From NCBI GenBank assembly GCA_030065095.1, contig JASJDP010000019.1, forward strand, positions 21,845 to 85,844: a stretch of DNA of 64,000 nt. The letters run 5' to 3'. Shown in pieces: positions 46,793 to 56,019 of this stretch (its first letter is position 1; every line of letters begins with the position of its first letter). The notes beneath the pieces were generated by a model that had not been told where the DNA came from, did no database searches, and was given only the letters and a program-made list of their open reading frames with translations. Made by a program: the position numbers and the translations under genes. Source of the stretch: Rhodobacter sp. (GTDB lineage Bacteria > Pseudomonadota > Alphaproteobacteria > Rhodobacterales > Rhodobacteraceae).

Positions 46793-47210
46793 ATGCTTCA
46801 AATCACCTACGGCTTCGGCTTCACCTTCGTCACCGCCCTCGTCGTCATCGCGGGCGACGTCGTCCTGAAACTGGCCGCCGACGGTAACAAGTCCGTCTGG
46901 TCCGGCCTCGTCCTGTCGGGCTGCGCGATCTATGCGGCCTCGGCGATCTTCTGGCTCTATGCCATGCGGCACGTCACGCTGGCGCAGGCCGGGGTCGCCT
47001 ATTCGATGCTGACGCTTCTGGCACTTTGCGTGATCGGGGCGGTCTGGTTCGACGAGCGGCTATATGCGCGGGAGTATCTGGGCATCCTCTGCGCCCTGGC
47101 GGCGATGGTGCTGCTAGCCCGGGTCGCCTGACCCTGCGCACCTTGTTCCCCTTGGTGCCCGGATCCGGTGGCTGACCTCTTCGCCGGACACGCTTTCTTT
47201 GAAAGAAAGC
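46616..47210. repeat. 41-nt imperfect direct repeats flanking the SMR gene; second copy ends in a hairpin
   Basis: Copies at about 46616-46656 and 47170-47210 share the core GGACACGCTTTCTT and TGGCTGAC. The second copy contains a perfect palindrome at 47192-47210 (GCTTTCTTT G AAAGAAAGC) that may terminate the SMR transcript. The first has a decayed version of it. Confidence 0.5.
46793..47131 (+). CDS. Small multidrug resistance (SMR)-like transporter
   Basis: A 112-residue protein with four hydrophobic segments, the SMR/EamA-like topology. The ATG at 46793 follows GGAG; a TTG 27 nt upstream is unlikely. An early Asp (IAGDVVLKLAADG) lies in TM1 where SMR proteins such as EmrE usually carry a Glu, so classical drug/proton antiport is uncertain. 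IFWLYAMRHVTLAQAGVAYSM resembles the SMR TM2-TM3 region. Members often work as dimers exporting cations or guanidinium compounds. Single-gene unit, flanked by the 41-nt repeats. Confidence 0.8.
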   Translation: MLQITYGFGFTFVTALVVIAGDVVLKLAADGNKSVWSGLVLSGCAIYAASAIFWLYAMRHVTLAQAGVAYSMLTLLALCVIGAVWFDERLYAREYLGILCALAAMVLLARVA

Positions 47211-47485
47211 TGCCCGAACCCCATTGAGGAATTCGGGGCCCAACAACGAATGCCCCCCAGAACGGTGCCTCAAACCCATCGCCCGCCGTCTCGCACTCGC
47301 CAACACATGCTTCTCCATCATCCGCCGTCTCGATGTGTGTTTCGCGCAACAGTCTCTGCCGCGATCCCGTGGATTGATCGAGGTCAACGCACTTCCGCGA
47401 GGTTCCGTGTCGGATGACAGGTGGGAAACGCCGCGGACCTCAAATCTCACGAAGAGAGGAGGTTGGAAATCTGGGGAGACATGAC
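47132..47485. other. 354-nt intergenic region
   Basis: It holds the palindrome at 47192-47210 close to the SMR stop and, further on, the promoter and Shine-Dalgarno of the outer-membrane protein (GGGGAGAC upstream of the ATG at 47486). No gene recognised. Confidence 0.5.
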
Positions 47486-48151
47486 ATGAAAACGTTCAGA
47501 TCGATTGCCTGCGGAGCAGCGGTCGTTGTCGCGCTGAGCGGCGCGGCCACCGCACAGGATTGGGATGGATTTTATGGCGGCGTCAGCGTCGGCTATGCGT
47601 TCGGCGACGCCACGCACAGCTTCAGCAATCTCGCGCCGACCGACAATTCCAACCCTGAGGGTGTCCTGATCGGTGGGTTTGTCGGCTACGGGTATCAGTC
47701 CGGCAACACCGTCTGGGGCGGCGAGGTCGACTTGGAATTCTCGAACTACGAGGGCAGCTTCGTCAACACGACCGGCGCTACCTCGCAGGGCGTGATCGAA
47801 GGCCAGTGGCAGGGGTCGATCCGGGCCGTGCTCGGCCTGGCGGGCAGCTTTGCCAACAAGCCTGCGCTTTACTACGCGACCGGCGGCTGGGCCGTGGGAG
47901 AATTCGATTTTCTCGGCGGCCCCTCGGTCCCGGTGCCGCCGGGCGGCGGCTACAGCGAAACGATGAACGGCTGGACCGCCGGCGTCGGCCTTGGCGTACG
48001 GGTGGCGCCGAACACGACGATGCGGATCGAATACCGCTATACCGATTTCGGCGAGGCCAGCGGCAGGCTCGGCCCGACCTTCCCGGCAGTCACCATGCCG
48101 GTGGACGTGACCCAGCACGCGGTGCGGTTCGGGATGCGGATGGAATTCTGA
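47486..48151 (+). CDS. Outer-membrane beta-barrel protein
   Basis: A 221-residue protein; the ATG at 47486 opens a signal peptide (ending ATAQDW). The mature chain starts WDGFYGGVSVGYAFGDA, the pattern of the Omp25/31-like, OmpA-type eight-stranded barrels of alphaproteobacteria. It alternates hydrophobic residues and ends MRIEYRYTDFGE ... VRFGMRMEF with a C-terminal Phe recognised by the BAM machinery. Probably a small surface porin-like or structural protein. It converges with the flavoprotein gene (31-nt gap). Confidence 0.87.
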   Translation: MKTFRSIACGAAVVVALSGAATAQDWDGFYGGVSVGYAFGDATHSFSNLAPTDNSNPEGVLIGGFVGYGYQSGNTVWGGEVDLEFSNYEGSFVNTTGATSQGVIEGQWQGSIRAVLGLAGSFANKPALYYATGGWAVGEFDFLGGPSVPVPPGGGYSETMNGWTAGVGLGVRVAPNTTMRIEYRYTDFGEASGRLGPTFPAVTMPVDVTQHAVRFGMRMEF

Positions 48152-48182
48152 CGATCCCCGGCGGCGCCAAGGACAGGCCGGT

Positions 48183-50579
48183 CTAGGGCGCCGCCTTCAT
48201 CCGCCTCCCCGCCGGGTCGAACAGTGGTCCCCGCACGACGGTCGCCTCCAAGAACGCGCGCGCGATGTCGAGGCGCACGCGCGCGCCGTCTTTCAACGGT
48301 TCGCACACATGCGCCAGGGCCACCGGCCGACCGATCCGGTAGCCATAGCTGCAGGAGGTGGTCTGGCCAACGATCCTGTCGCCGAGATAGACCGGTTCGT
48401 GCCCCAGGGGCACGGCGTCGTCATCGTCGAGCCTCAGCGACACGATCTTCGATGCTGCGCCTGCAATCCGTTGCGCCGCCAACGCCTCGGTTCCGATGAA
48501 GCCTCCGGATTTCCGGATGGCGAACTCCAGCCCGGCGTCGATCGGAGTGACGTCCGCGTCCAGTTCATGGCCCATCGCGCAGAAGCCTTTTTCGATGCGC
48601 ATCGAGGTTTGCGCAAAAAGCCCCGCGGGCACGGCTCCGGCGGATGCGAGCGCCTGATAGACTGCACGGGCGTCCGAGGACTCGCAGGTGATCTCCCAGC
48701 CCGCCTCGCCGACATAGGACATCCGGGCGCCGCGCACGGGACACCCGGCGATATGAGCCGGGCCGGCCTTGAAATAGCCCAGCCGGGTGAGTTCGGGTGC
48801 GCCGGCCGCCATCACGATCCGGGCTGCGTCGGGGCCCATCAGACCAAGCACCGCATACCTCTCGGTGCTGTCTTCCAGCACCACGTCAAACCCTTCCGAA
48901 TGCCGCCGGAACCAGGCAAGGTCGTGCTTGATCGCGGCGGTGCCGACGAAGAGGCGGTAGTGGTCCGCGGTTATCCGCTGAGCAGTGATATCGGAGACAT
49001 AGGTGCCGCGCTTGTTCAGCACGGCGGTGTAGATCACCGAACCGGGGGCGCGGCTCATGTGCCCCGCGCAGGCACGCAGCAGGAACGCTTCTGCGTCGGG
49101 TCCGGTGACATCGATCTTGCCGAATGGGGAGGCATCGAAGATTGCCGCCCTCTCGTGTGCGGCCATGACCTCGGCCCGCACATTTTCGAACCAGTCTGGC
49201 CGGTCGAAGCGAGGCGTCGGCTCGGATGTCTTGCCGAAATAGAGAGGACGCTCCCACCCGTAAAACTGCCCGAAATGGGCTTTGCCGGAACGGTATTCGG
49301 CATCGAGCGGCAGACGGCGCAGATTGCGGGCGGTCTTTAACTGTTTGCCCGGATAGGCAATCTCGTAATGCGTGCCGAGAATCTCCGGCGCCCGTGCCAT
49401 CAGGTGTTCGACCGAGTCGAACACGGGTGCGAAACGTTGAGCGTCGGCCTCGGCAAGGTCATAGGCGGTGTGACCGTGGACGATGCAGTGGGCGAGGTTC
49501 ATGCCGGCCCCGCCGCCCGAGGCGACACCGACCGAGTTCATGCCGCATCCCAGAAACAGGCCGCGGGTTTCGGCGGTCTCGCCGAGCATGAAGCTGCCGT
49601 CGGGCGTAAAGCTTTCGGGGCCGTTCAGCAGCGTCTTGACCTCGGCGGTCTCCAAGGCAGGCAGCCGGTGCAGGGCGTTCAGCATCATCGGCTCGAAATG
49701 ATCCCAATCCTCGGGCAGCAGGCCAAAGGCGAAGTCCTCGTTCAGGACACCGGCGGGAATGGCCTTGCCCATGGGCTCAAAGCATCCCACAAGCAAACCG
49801 CCCGAGTCGTCGCGGATGTAAAGGTGGCTGTCATGGTCCGAAAGCGTCGGCATATTGCCGGAAATGCCATCGACGGGCTTGGTCAGCAGGTAGAAATGCT
49901 CGCAGGGCCAAAGCGGAACCTCGGCATTCGCCATTGCGGCCACCTCGCGTGACCAGAGCCCGGCGGTGATCGCGATGGCGTCGCACAATACGGTGCCCTG
50001 GCTGGTCTCGACCCCGTGGACGCGACCGCTGTCGGTCAGGACGCCTGTGACGGCCGTATCTTCGAAAATCCTTGCGCCAAGGGATTTCGCGGCCTTCACA
50101 AGTGCGGCGCAGACGTCCGAGGGGCTGACACGTCCGTCATCGGGCGACCAGACTGCACCAAGCACGTCATCGGCGTGCATCAGGGGCCAGCGGCCTTGTG
50201 CCTCGGCGGCGGTAACGGAATGAACCTCTAGTCCGTAGGCCTTGGCGAGCGCCTCCTGCCGCCGGATATGGGTCAAGCGGCCGGGCGTGGTCGCGATCGA
50301 GAGCGAGCCCTTCTGGATCCATCCGACGGATTGGCCGGTCTCCGCCTCGAGCTGGCTGTAAAGCTCGACCGAGTACTGGATCATCCGGGTCAGATTGCGC
50401 GAATGGCGTAGCGCCCGGACCTGGGCGGCGGAATGCCATGTGGTGCCGGAGGTGAGCTTGTTGCGCTCGATCAGAACGGCGTCGGCAACGCCCATTTTGG
50501 CGAGGTGATAAAGTGTCGAGCAGCCCACGATGCCGCCGCCGATGACGACGACGGACGCGTGGGCGGGCAAGTTGGTCAT
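48183..50579 (-). CDS. FAD-dependent dimethylglycine/sarcosine dehydrogenase-like protein
   Basis: A 798-residue protein; the ATG at 50579 (MTNLPAHASVVVIGGG) is the natural start. An FAD-binding GGGIVGCS motif opens a DAO-type oxidoreductase domain (about 1-400, with SGTTWHSAAQVRAL near the covalent-flavin His region of DMGDH). Then comes the FAO_M linker (about 400-450) and GcvT-like folate domains to the end (WEITCESSDARAVYQAL, FDPAGRRMKAAP). Family members demethylate dimethylglycine or sarcosine, passing the one-carbon unit to tetrahydrofolate. Which N-methyl substrate is used is unknown. It diverges from the TAXI-TRAP genes (240-nt gap), so the transporter may import its substrate. Confidence 0.92.
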   Translation of the reverse strand: MTNLPAHASVVVIGGGIVGCSTLYHLAKMGVADAVLIERNKLTSGTTWHSAAQVRALRHSRNLTRMIQYSVELYSQLEAETGQSVGWIQKGSLSIATTPGRLTHIRRQEALAKAYGLEVHSVTAAEAQGRWPLMHADDVLGAVWSPDDGRVSPSDVCAALVKAAKSLGARIFEDTAVTGVLTDSGRVHGVETSQGTVLCDAIAITAGLWSREVAAMANAEVPLWPCEHFYLLTKPVDGISGNMPTLSDHDSHLYIRDDSGGLLVGCFEPMGKAIPAGVLNEDFAFGLLPEDWDHFEPMMLNALHRLPALETAEVKTLLNGPESFTPDGSFMLGETAETRGLFLGCGMNSVGVASGGGAGMNLAHCIVHGHTAYDLAEADAQRFAPVFDSVEHLMARAPEILGTHYEIAYPGKQLKTARNLRRLPLDAEYRSGKAHFGQFYGWERPLYFGKTSEPTPRFDRPDWFENVRAEVMAAHERAAIFDASPFGKIDVTGPDAEAFLLRACAGHMSRAPGSVIYTAVLNKRGTYVSDITAQRITADHYRLFVGTAAIKHDLAWFRRHSEGFDVVLEDSTERYAVLGLMGPDAARIVMAAGAPELTRLGYFKAGPAHIAGCPVRGARMSYVGEAGWEITCESSDARAVYQALASAGAVPAGLFAQTSMRIEKGFCAMGHELDADVTPIDAGLEFAIRKSGGFIGTEALAAQRIAGAASKIVSLRLDDDDAVPLGHEPVYLGDRIVGQTTSCSYGYRIGRPVALAHVCEPLKDGARVRLDIARAFLEATVVRGPLFDPAGRRMKAAP

Positions 50580-50819
50580 GGGGAATCCGAAAAAGCGGTT
50601 GGATATCTCGATGCTTTCAGAAACAGGCGGCAGGGAAAATACCGAAATGCCAATGACATTGGATTTTCGCCATGATTCAAGCTTGTTGGTCTGGCTGCAG
50701 CTGCGGGCAGGGCAGAGCGCGACGGCGGATTGGACCGATGCCGACGTTGAATTCATGGTTGAATAAATTGCGGCGATCGCTTCAACTCGGGGAACGAAAA
50801 AAGACCAGGGAGCAAAATA

Positions 50820-51788
50820 ATGACAATGACCAGATTGACTGTTGCTGGCGCGGCGCTGGCCGCATCCATCGGATTTGCCGGCGCAGTGTCGGCGCAGCAA
50901 TTCATCACCATCGGCACCGGCGGGGTGACAGGCGTGTACTATCCCACCGGCGGCGCGATCTGCCGTCTGGTGAACAAGGATCGCAAGGAACACGGCGTGC
51001 GCTGCTCGGTCGAGTCGACCGGCGGCTCGGTCTACAACACCCGCACCATCCGGCAGGGAGAGCTGGATTTCGGAGTTGTACAATCCGACGTGCAGTCCGC
51101 GGCGATCGAAGCCGTGCGCGCCTTTGAAGGCGACGAACCCTATGGCGATCTGCGGGCGGTCTTTTCGGTGCATCCCGAGCCGCTGCACGTGATGGTCCGC
51201 TCCGATGCCGGCATCAGCTCGGTCGCCGACATGGCGGGCAAGAGCGTCAATATCGGCAACCCCGGCTCGGGCACGCGGGTTCTGGCCGACGCGCTGATGG
51301 CGGCCAACGACATTGGACCGGACGATCTGGGCCTTGCGGCCGAGCTGAAGTCTTCGGAACAATCCGCGGCCCTTTGCGACGGCAAGATCGACGCGGCCGT
51401 GTGGGCAGCCGGCCTGCCGAACGGCTCGTCGATGGAGGCGACCTCGACCTGTGACATCACGATCCTCGACCTGACCACATCCAACACCGACAAGGTGCTG
51501 GCCGAGAACTCGGCCTACGCGGCGGCGACGATCCCCGGCGGCATGTATCCCGGCAACCCCGACGACATCGCGTCCTGGGGGCCGAAGGCGACCTTCGTGA
51601 CCGACGCCGGCACCTCGGAAGAGGTGGTCTACGTCCTGGTCAAGGCGATCTTCGACAATTTCGACGACTTCAAAAAACTGCATCCGGCCTTCGGCAACCT
51701 GACCGAAGAGCAGATGATCAAGGATGGCCTCAGTGCCCCGCTGCATCCGGGCGCAGAAAAGTACTACAAGGAACGCGGCTGGATGTGA
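50820..51788 (+). CDS. TAXI-type TRAP transporter solute-binding protein
   Basis: A 322-residue periplasmic binding protein. The signal peptide ends near AVSAQQF, then FITIGTGGVTGVYYPTGGAICRLVN is the TAXI signature. QGELDFGVVQSDVQ and IGNPGSGTRVLADALM are typical binding-fold loops. TAXI proteins deliver solutes to a fused TRAP permease, usually encoded next door as here. Ligand unknown; glutamate or other organic acids are reported for some homologues, and the adjacent flavoprotein may hint at an N-methyl compound. Confidence 0.93.
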   Translation: MTMTRLTVAGAALAASIGFAGAVSAQQFITIGTGGVTGVYYPTGGAICRLVNKDRKEHGVRCSVESTGGSVYNTRTIRQGELDFGVVQSDVQSAAIEAVRAFEGDEPYGDLRAVFSVHPEPLHVMVRSDAGISSVADMAGKSVNIGNPGSGTRVLADALMAANDIGPDDLGLAAELKSSEQSAALCDGKIDAAVWAAGLPNGSSMEATSTCDITILDLTTSNTDKVLAENSAYAAATIPGGMYPGNPDDIASWGPKATFVTDAGTSEEVVYVLVKAIFDNFDDFKKLHPAFGNLTEEQMIKDGLSAPLHPGAEKYYKERGWM

Positions 51789-51814
51789 TCCGGCTGCCAA
51801 GGGTTTGACCCCTT

Positions 51815-51850
51815 GCCTCCGGCGCCTCTGCGGCGCCGGAGGCCATTGTT
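51815..51850 (+). terminator. Intra-operon hairpin between binding protein and permease
   Basis: GCCTCCGGCGCC (51815-51826), loop TCTGC, GGCGCCGGAGGC (51832-51843): a 12-bp perfect stem followed by CATTGTTTTT. It lies in the 88-nt gap before the permease ATG. It is likely a leaky terminator or mRNA-stabilising hairpin that keeps binding protein in excess over permease. Confidence 0.75.
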
Positions 51851-51876
51851 TTTGAAGTTGAAGAGCGGGAAGGGCT

Positions 51877-54471
51877 ATGGCGCAGACTGATCAGACGACC
51901 CCGTCGTCGAACCTTGAGGATTTCGTCGCCGACGCCGATACCGGGGGCCGTGCGCCGCGCGACGCCTTCGCGCGCCGCGCCTTGTGGCTCATCCCGCTGG
52001 TCTGGTCGCTCTACCAGCTATGGATCGCTTCGCCGCTGCCGTTCTGGGTCGGGTTCGTCTGGAACGACACGCAAACCCGGGCGATCCACCTTGGGTTCGC
52101 CGTCTTGCTGGCCTTCATCGCTTTCCCGGGGCTCAAGAGCTCCCCGCGCCATCGCATTCCGATCCTCACCTGGATCGTCGCTATCGTGGCGGCCACGGCG
52201 GCGTCGTACCTCTGGTGGGATTATCGCGGCGTTGCGGACCGCACCGGCAATCCCAATACGATCGACCTGGTCATGGCTGGGATTGGCATCGTGCTGCTTC
52301 TGGAGGCCGCGCGCCGGTCGCTTGGTCTGCCGCTGATGGGTGTGGCCCTCTTCTTCCTGTCCTATGTTTTCTTCGGGTCGTGGTCGGGGCTGCCCGAGGT
52401 TGTGCAGTGGAAGGGCGCGTCGTTCGAAAAGGCGATGAGCCATATGTGGCTGACCACCGAAGGCGTCTTTGGCGTGGCGCTGGGGGTGTCGTCGGGGTTC
52501 GTGTTTCTGTTCGTGCTGTTCGGGGCGCTGCTCAACCAGGCCGGCGCGGGCAACTATTTCCTCAAACTCGCCTTTGCCGCGCTGGGCCATCTGCGTGGTG
52601 GACCGGCGAAGGCCGCAGTGATCGCCTCTGCGGCGACCGGCCTGATTTCCGGCTCGTCGATTGCAAACGTGGTGACCACCGGCACCTTCACGATCCCCTT
52701 GATGAAGAAGGTCGGGTTTCCGGCCACCAAGGCCGGCGCGGTCGAGGTGTCATCCTCGATCAACGGTGTTCTGACCCCGCCGGTGATGGGGGCGGTCGCC
52801 TTTCTGATGACGGAGTATGTCGGCATCTCTTACGTCGAGGTCGTCAAGACCGCCATCGTGCCCGCCGCGATTTCCTATGTGGCGCTGGTCTACATCGTCC
52901 ACCTCGAAGCGCTGAAATCCGGGATGACGGGCAGCAGTCGCATGCACCCGGTCAAGTTCATTCTCGGCGCGATCTTCATCATCGCGATCTCGATCGTGAT
53001 CGCCGGCGGCGCGCTGTTCCTTTGTGGTCTCCTGGTCGACGGCCTGCAAAACCTGTTCGGTGATGCCTCGACCTGGGTCGCGATCCTGTTGATGCTGGTG
53101 GCTTACATCGCGGCGGTCCGCTTCGCCGCGCAAGGTCCCGACCTGGATGTCAGCCTCGATACCATGCAGCACCTTCCGCCGACGCGCGAGATCTTCAAGA
53201 CCGGCATCCACTATATCCTGCCGATCCTGCTGCTGATGTATCTCTTGATGATCGAGCGGAAGTCGCCGGGCCTGTCTGCCTTCTGGTCGACCATCGCGAT
53301 GCTGTTCATCCTGCTGACGCAGAACCCGCTGAAAGCGTTTTTCCGGGGGCAGGGCGAAACCATGCGCCACCTGCGCGAGGGTATTTCCGACATCGCCGAA
53401 GGCCTGATCGCCGGGGCGCGCAACATGATCGGTCTTGCGGCCGCCATGGGTGTTGCCGGGATCATCGTCGGCGCCGTCACGCTGACGGGTATCGGTCAGG
53501 TCATGGCCGAATTCGTCGAGTTCCTGTCGGGCGGCAATTTGCTGGCGATGCTGTTCTTCGTGGCCGTCATCTCGATCATCCTGGGCATGGGGCTGCCGAC
53601 GACGGCCAACTACATCGTTGTCAGTTCGCTGATGGCCGGCGTTGTCGTTGAACTGGGGGCGCAGAACGGTCTGATCGTGCCGCTGGTGGCGGTGCACATG
53701 TTCGTCTTCTACTTCGGCATCATGGCGGATGTGACGCCGCCTGTCGGGCTGGCCAGCTTCGCGGCTGCCGCGATTTCCGGCGGTGACCCGCTGCGGACCG
53801 GGTTCCAGGCGTTCTTCTACTCGATCCGAACTGCTCTGCTGCCGTTCCTCTTCATCTTCAACACCGATCTTTTGCTAATCGATGTCGGCCCATATCAGGC
53901 GGTGTTCATCTTTGTGGTGGCGCTCTGTGCGATGCTGCTGTTCGCGGCCGGGACGATGAATTACTTCATGACGAAATCGCGCCTGTGGGAAAGCGCGGCG
54001 TTGCTTGTCGCGGCCTTCGTCCTGTTCCAGCCGGGGTACCTGCTGAACCAGCTGCAGCCCGAGTTCGAGACCCGACCGCCCGACGAGCTCTACGCGATGG
54101 CGCAGGCCGGCGCGGACGATGCCTCGTTGCGCGTCCGGCTTATGGGCGAGAACCTCAACGGCGATCTGGTGGATGCAAGATACCTCTTGCCGCTCGGCGC
54201 ATCGGGGGCGGATGGCCCGGCCAGGCTCTTTGACGGAGCCGGGATCGAGTTCCGCGAGGAGGACGGCAAGCTCTTCGTCGACAACCTGAACTTCGGCGGG
54301 CCGGCGGAACAGCTCGGCATCGATTTCGACTGGGAACTGGTCGAGATCGAGGTCGCCGCCAACCGGATGCCCAAAGAGATCTTTTACATCCCGGCGCTGT
54401 TGCTCGTCGGCGCAGTCTATCTGCTGCAAATGGGGCGCAAGCGTAAAATGCCAGAGGAGGCGCGGGCATGA
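51877..54471 (+). CDS. TRAP transporter permease, fused small and large subunits
   Basis: An 864-residue protein with many transmembrane helices: a DctQ-like N-terminal part, a DctM-like middle (ASAATGLISGSSIANVVTTG and MGLPTTANYIVVSSLMAGV are typical of the fused TAXI-TRAP permeases) and a C-terminal extension ending in a cytoplasmic tail. It uses sodium or proton gradients to import the ligand brought by the upstream binding protein. Translation is coupled to the UspA gene by ATGA overlap. The ATG at 51877 follows GGAAGGG. Confidence 0.94.
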   Translation: MAQTDQTTPSSNLEDFVADADTGGRAPRDAFARRALWLIPLVWSLYQLWIASPLPFWVGFVWNDTQTRAIHLGFAVLLAFIAFPGLKSSPRHRIPILTWIVAIVAATAASYLWWDYRGVADRTGNPNTIDLVMAGIGIVLLLEAARRSLGLPLMGVALFFLSYVFFGSWSGLPEVVQWKGASFEKAMSHMWLTTEGVFGVALGVSSGFVFLFVLFGALLNQAGAGNYFLKLAFAALGHLRGGPAKAAVIASAATGLISGSSIANVVTTGTFTIPLMKKVGFPATKAGAVEVSSSINGVLTPPVMGAVAFLMTEYVGISYVEVVKTAIVPAAISYVALVYIVHLEALKSGMTGSSRMHPVKFILGAIFIIAISIVIAGGALFLCGLLVDGLQNLFGDASTWVAILLMLVAYIAAVRFAAQGPDLDVSLDTMQHLPPTREIFKTGIHYILPILLLMYLLMIERKSPGLSAFWSTIAMLFILLTQNPLKAFFRGQGETMRHLREGISDIAEGLIAGARNMIGLAAAMGVAGIIVGAVTLTGIGQVMAEFVEFLSGGNLLAMLFFVAVISIILGMGLPTTANYIVVSSLMAGVVVELGAQNGLIVPLVAVHMFVFYFGIMADVTPPVGLASFAAAAISGGDPLRTGFQAFFYSIRTALLPFLFIFNTDLLLIDVGPYQAVFIFVVALCAMLLFAAGTMNYFMTKSRLWESAALLVAAFVLFQPGYLLNQLQPEFETRPPDELYAMAQAGADDASLRVRLMGENLNGDLVDARYLLPLGASGADGPARLFDGAGIEFREEDGKLFVDNLNFGGPAEQLGIDFDWELVEIEVAANRMPKEIFYIPALLLVGAVYLLQMGRKRKMPEEARA

Positions 54472-54896
54472 CCAAACATGTTCTGTGCGCTGTTGACCTT
54501 AGCCATGAAGACGACGCAAAGGCGATCGTGAAAGAGGCGGCACGTGTCGCCGGTTACAGCGATGCAGCCCTGTCGGTGGTGACCGTCATCCCGGACTACG
54601 GGTCGTCCTGGGTCGGCAGCTTCTTTAAGGAAGGCACGCTGGCGCATGCAGCCGAAGCGGCCAGCGACCGGCTGCACGCGCTGGTCGACGACACCCTGCC
54701 CGGACACGGAAAGTTCCAGCACATCGTCCAGATCGGCAACGTTTACGAGCAGGTGCTTCACACAATAACGGATGTCGACGCCGACCTCGTGGTGGTTGGG
54801 GCGCACAAACCGGATCTGGCGGACCGGCTGGTCGGACCGAATGCCTCGCGCATCGTCCGGCACTGCCCGGTCTCTGTGCTGGTGCTGCGGTTGTAG
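54468..54896 (+). CDS. Universal stress protein (UspA), TRAP-associated
   Basis: A 142-residue Usp-fold protein, start overlapping the permease stop. CAVDLSHEDDAKAIV at the N-terminus and DLVVVGAHKPDLADRLVGPNASRIVRH towards the end give the nucleotide-binding region. The usual GxxG is GAHK, so ATP binding may be weakened, but the later GPNAS is kept. In Halomonas the similar TeaD regulates the ectoine TRAP transporter TeaABC. A regulatory subunit role is inferred from the same gene order. Confidence 0.88.
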   Translation: MTKHVLCAVDLSHEDDAKAIVKEAARVAGYSDAALSVVTVIPDYGSSWVGSFFKEGTLAHAAEAASDRLHALVDDTLPGHGKFQHIVQIGNVYEQVLHTITDVDADLVVVGAHKPDLADRLVGPNASRIVRHCPVSVLVLRL

Positions 54897-54949
54897 GCAC
54901 GGACAGCCCTGCGATCTGGATGCATTGCGGCGTGTCCGCCCACAGGGGG

Positions 54950-55936
54950 TCAGGTATACATCTGCGTCTTCCGGGCACGCGTCCTGGTCGTGTCGCCTTC
55001 TGACCCGTCGTGGAAGGTTCCGAACCACTTGTCGAAGGGGATCTCAGAGGTGCCGTAATTGCATTCGAAATACCGGTGATGCAGCTGGTGAAAGAAATCC
55101 CCGGCGCGCGCCACCTCTGCCTCGCCCTTCATGACCCGCTCGAATCCCGAATGGGAAAATACCGGGCTGAGCTGCTGGAAGTAGCAGTGAAACAGCAGGT
55201 GCAGCGGGTGCGAGGGCACGATCAGATGGATGAAGTAGGTCGAGAAATACAGCAGGTTTTCGAACCAGTGGTTAGAAATCCCCGACCATGGCCCGATATT
55301 GACGTTGCGGTGATGCACTGCATGCACGCGCTTGTAGAGCTTGGGGTGATGCGCCAGCCGGTGTGTCCAATAGAAATGCAACCCGGACCACATCGGAATG
55401 AACGCCATCCAGACCACGCACCAGACCGGACGTTCCCCGAAAGTCACCACCGGGGCCCAGCCATTGGCCATCGCCCAGTAGATCAGGCACTGATAGGCCG
55501 TCGCCACCGTCATCGCGCTGCCCAGGGTCCACCAGATATTGTCCAGTACCTGGTCGTTGAAGGTGAACATGCCGTTGCCGTGGGACAGATCGCGCCGGTC
55601 GAACTTCCGTCGCATCCCCTGACCCCTGCGGATGTAAAGCCACCAATGCAGCCCGCCTGCGATCACAGTCTGCGGGATCAGGTTGATCAGCCAGATCCGA
55701 AGCACCCATCCCGGCTCGAACGTCCGCATCTGCTCCAGCGGCGGTAGGAACCACACATAGATCAGTATCGCCACGGCAAAACACACCGTCAGCGCCGTCA
55801 GAGCCAGCCAGGCTCCGCTGTACCAGCGCCACACCGCCGCCGGGCGGATCGGCCAGTTGAACAGCGGGTTCAGCTGCACCTCGCCCGGGTGATGGTTCCA
55901 GCGGTCCTGCTCATTCCCGATGGAGAAATCCGTCAT
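54950..55936 (-). CDS. Sterol-desaturase/fatty-acid-hydroxylase family protein, copy 1
   Basis: A 328-residue membrane protein; the ATG at 55936 (MTDFSIGNEQDRW) is preferred to longer frames. It has several hydrophobic segments and the three His clusters of integral-membrane diiron enzymes: THRLAHH (HX3HH), HAVHHRN (HX2HH) and HQLHHRYFE (HX2HH), with ECNYG shared by its neighbour. It should hydroxylate or desaturate a lipid chain using O2. Sequence type resembles bacterial ornithine-lipid or sterol-related hydroxylases but the substrate is unknown. It is followed by no terminator and is the last gene of the minus-strand cluster. Confidence 0.9.
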   Translation of the reverse strand: MTDFSIGNEQDRWNHHPGEVQLNPLFNWPIRPAAVWRWYSGAWLALTALTVCFAVAILIYVWFLPPLEQMRTFEPGWVLRIWLINLIPQTVIAGGLHWWLYIRRGQGMRRKFDRRDLSHGNGMFTFNDQVLDNIWWTLGSAMTVATAYQCLIYWAMANGWAPVVTFGERPVWCVVWMAFIPMWSGLHFYWTHRLAHHPKLYKRVHAVHHRNVNIGPWSGISNHWFENLLYFSTYFIHLIVPSHPLHLLFHCYFQQLSPVFSHSGFERVMKGEAEVARAGDFFHQLHHRYFECNYGTSEIPFDKWFGTFHDGSEGDTTRTRARKTQMYT

Positions 55937-56019
55937 GACAACCTCAAGGGCATTTTCCGGATGCTTGCGCGGAAAAGGGGGCTGATCTGTACGAATTGCG
56001 ACGCGAAGGGAGTCGGATT

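Noticed and set aside
50580..51800. N-terminal extension of the DMGDH-like protein to 51800 (about 400 extra residues)
   Set aside because: It runs antisense to the TAXI binding-protein gene, and the family N-terminus (VVVIGGGIVGC) is at the ATG at 50579.
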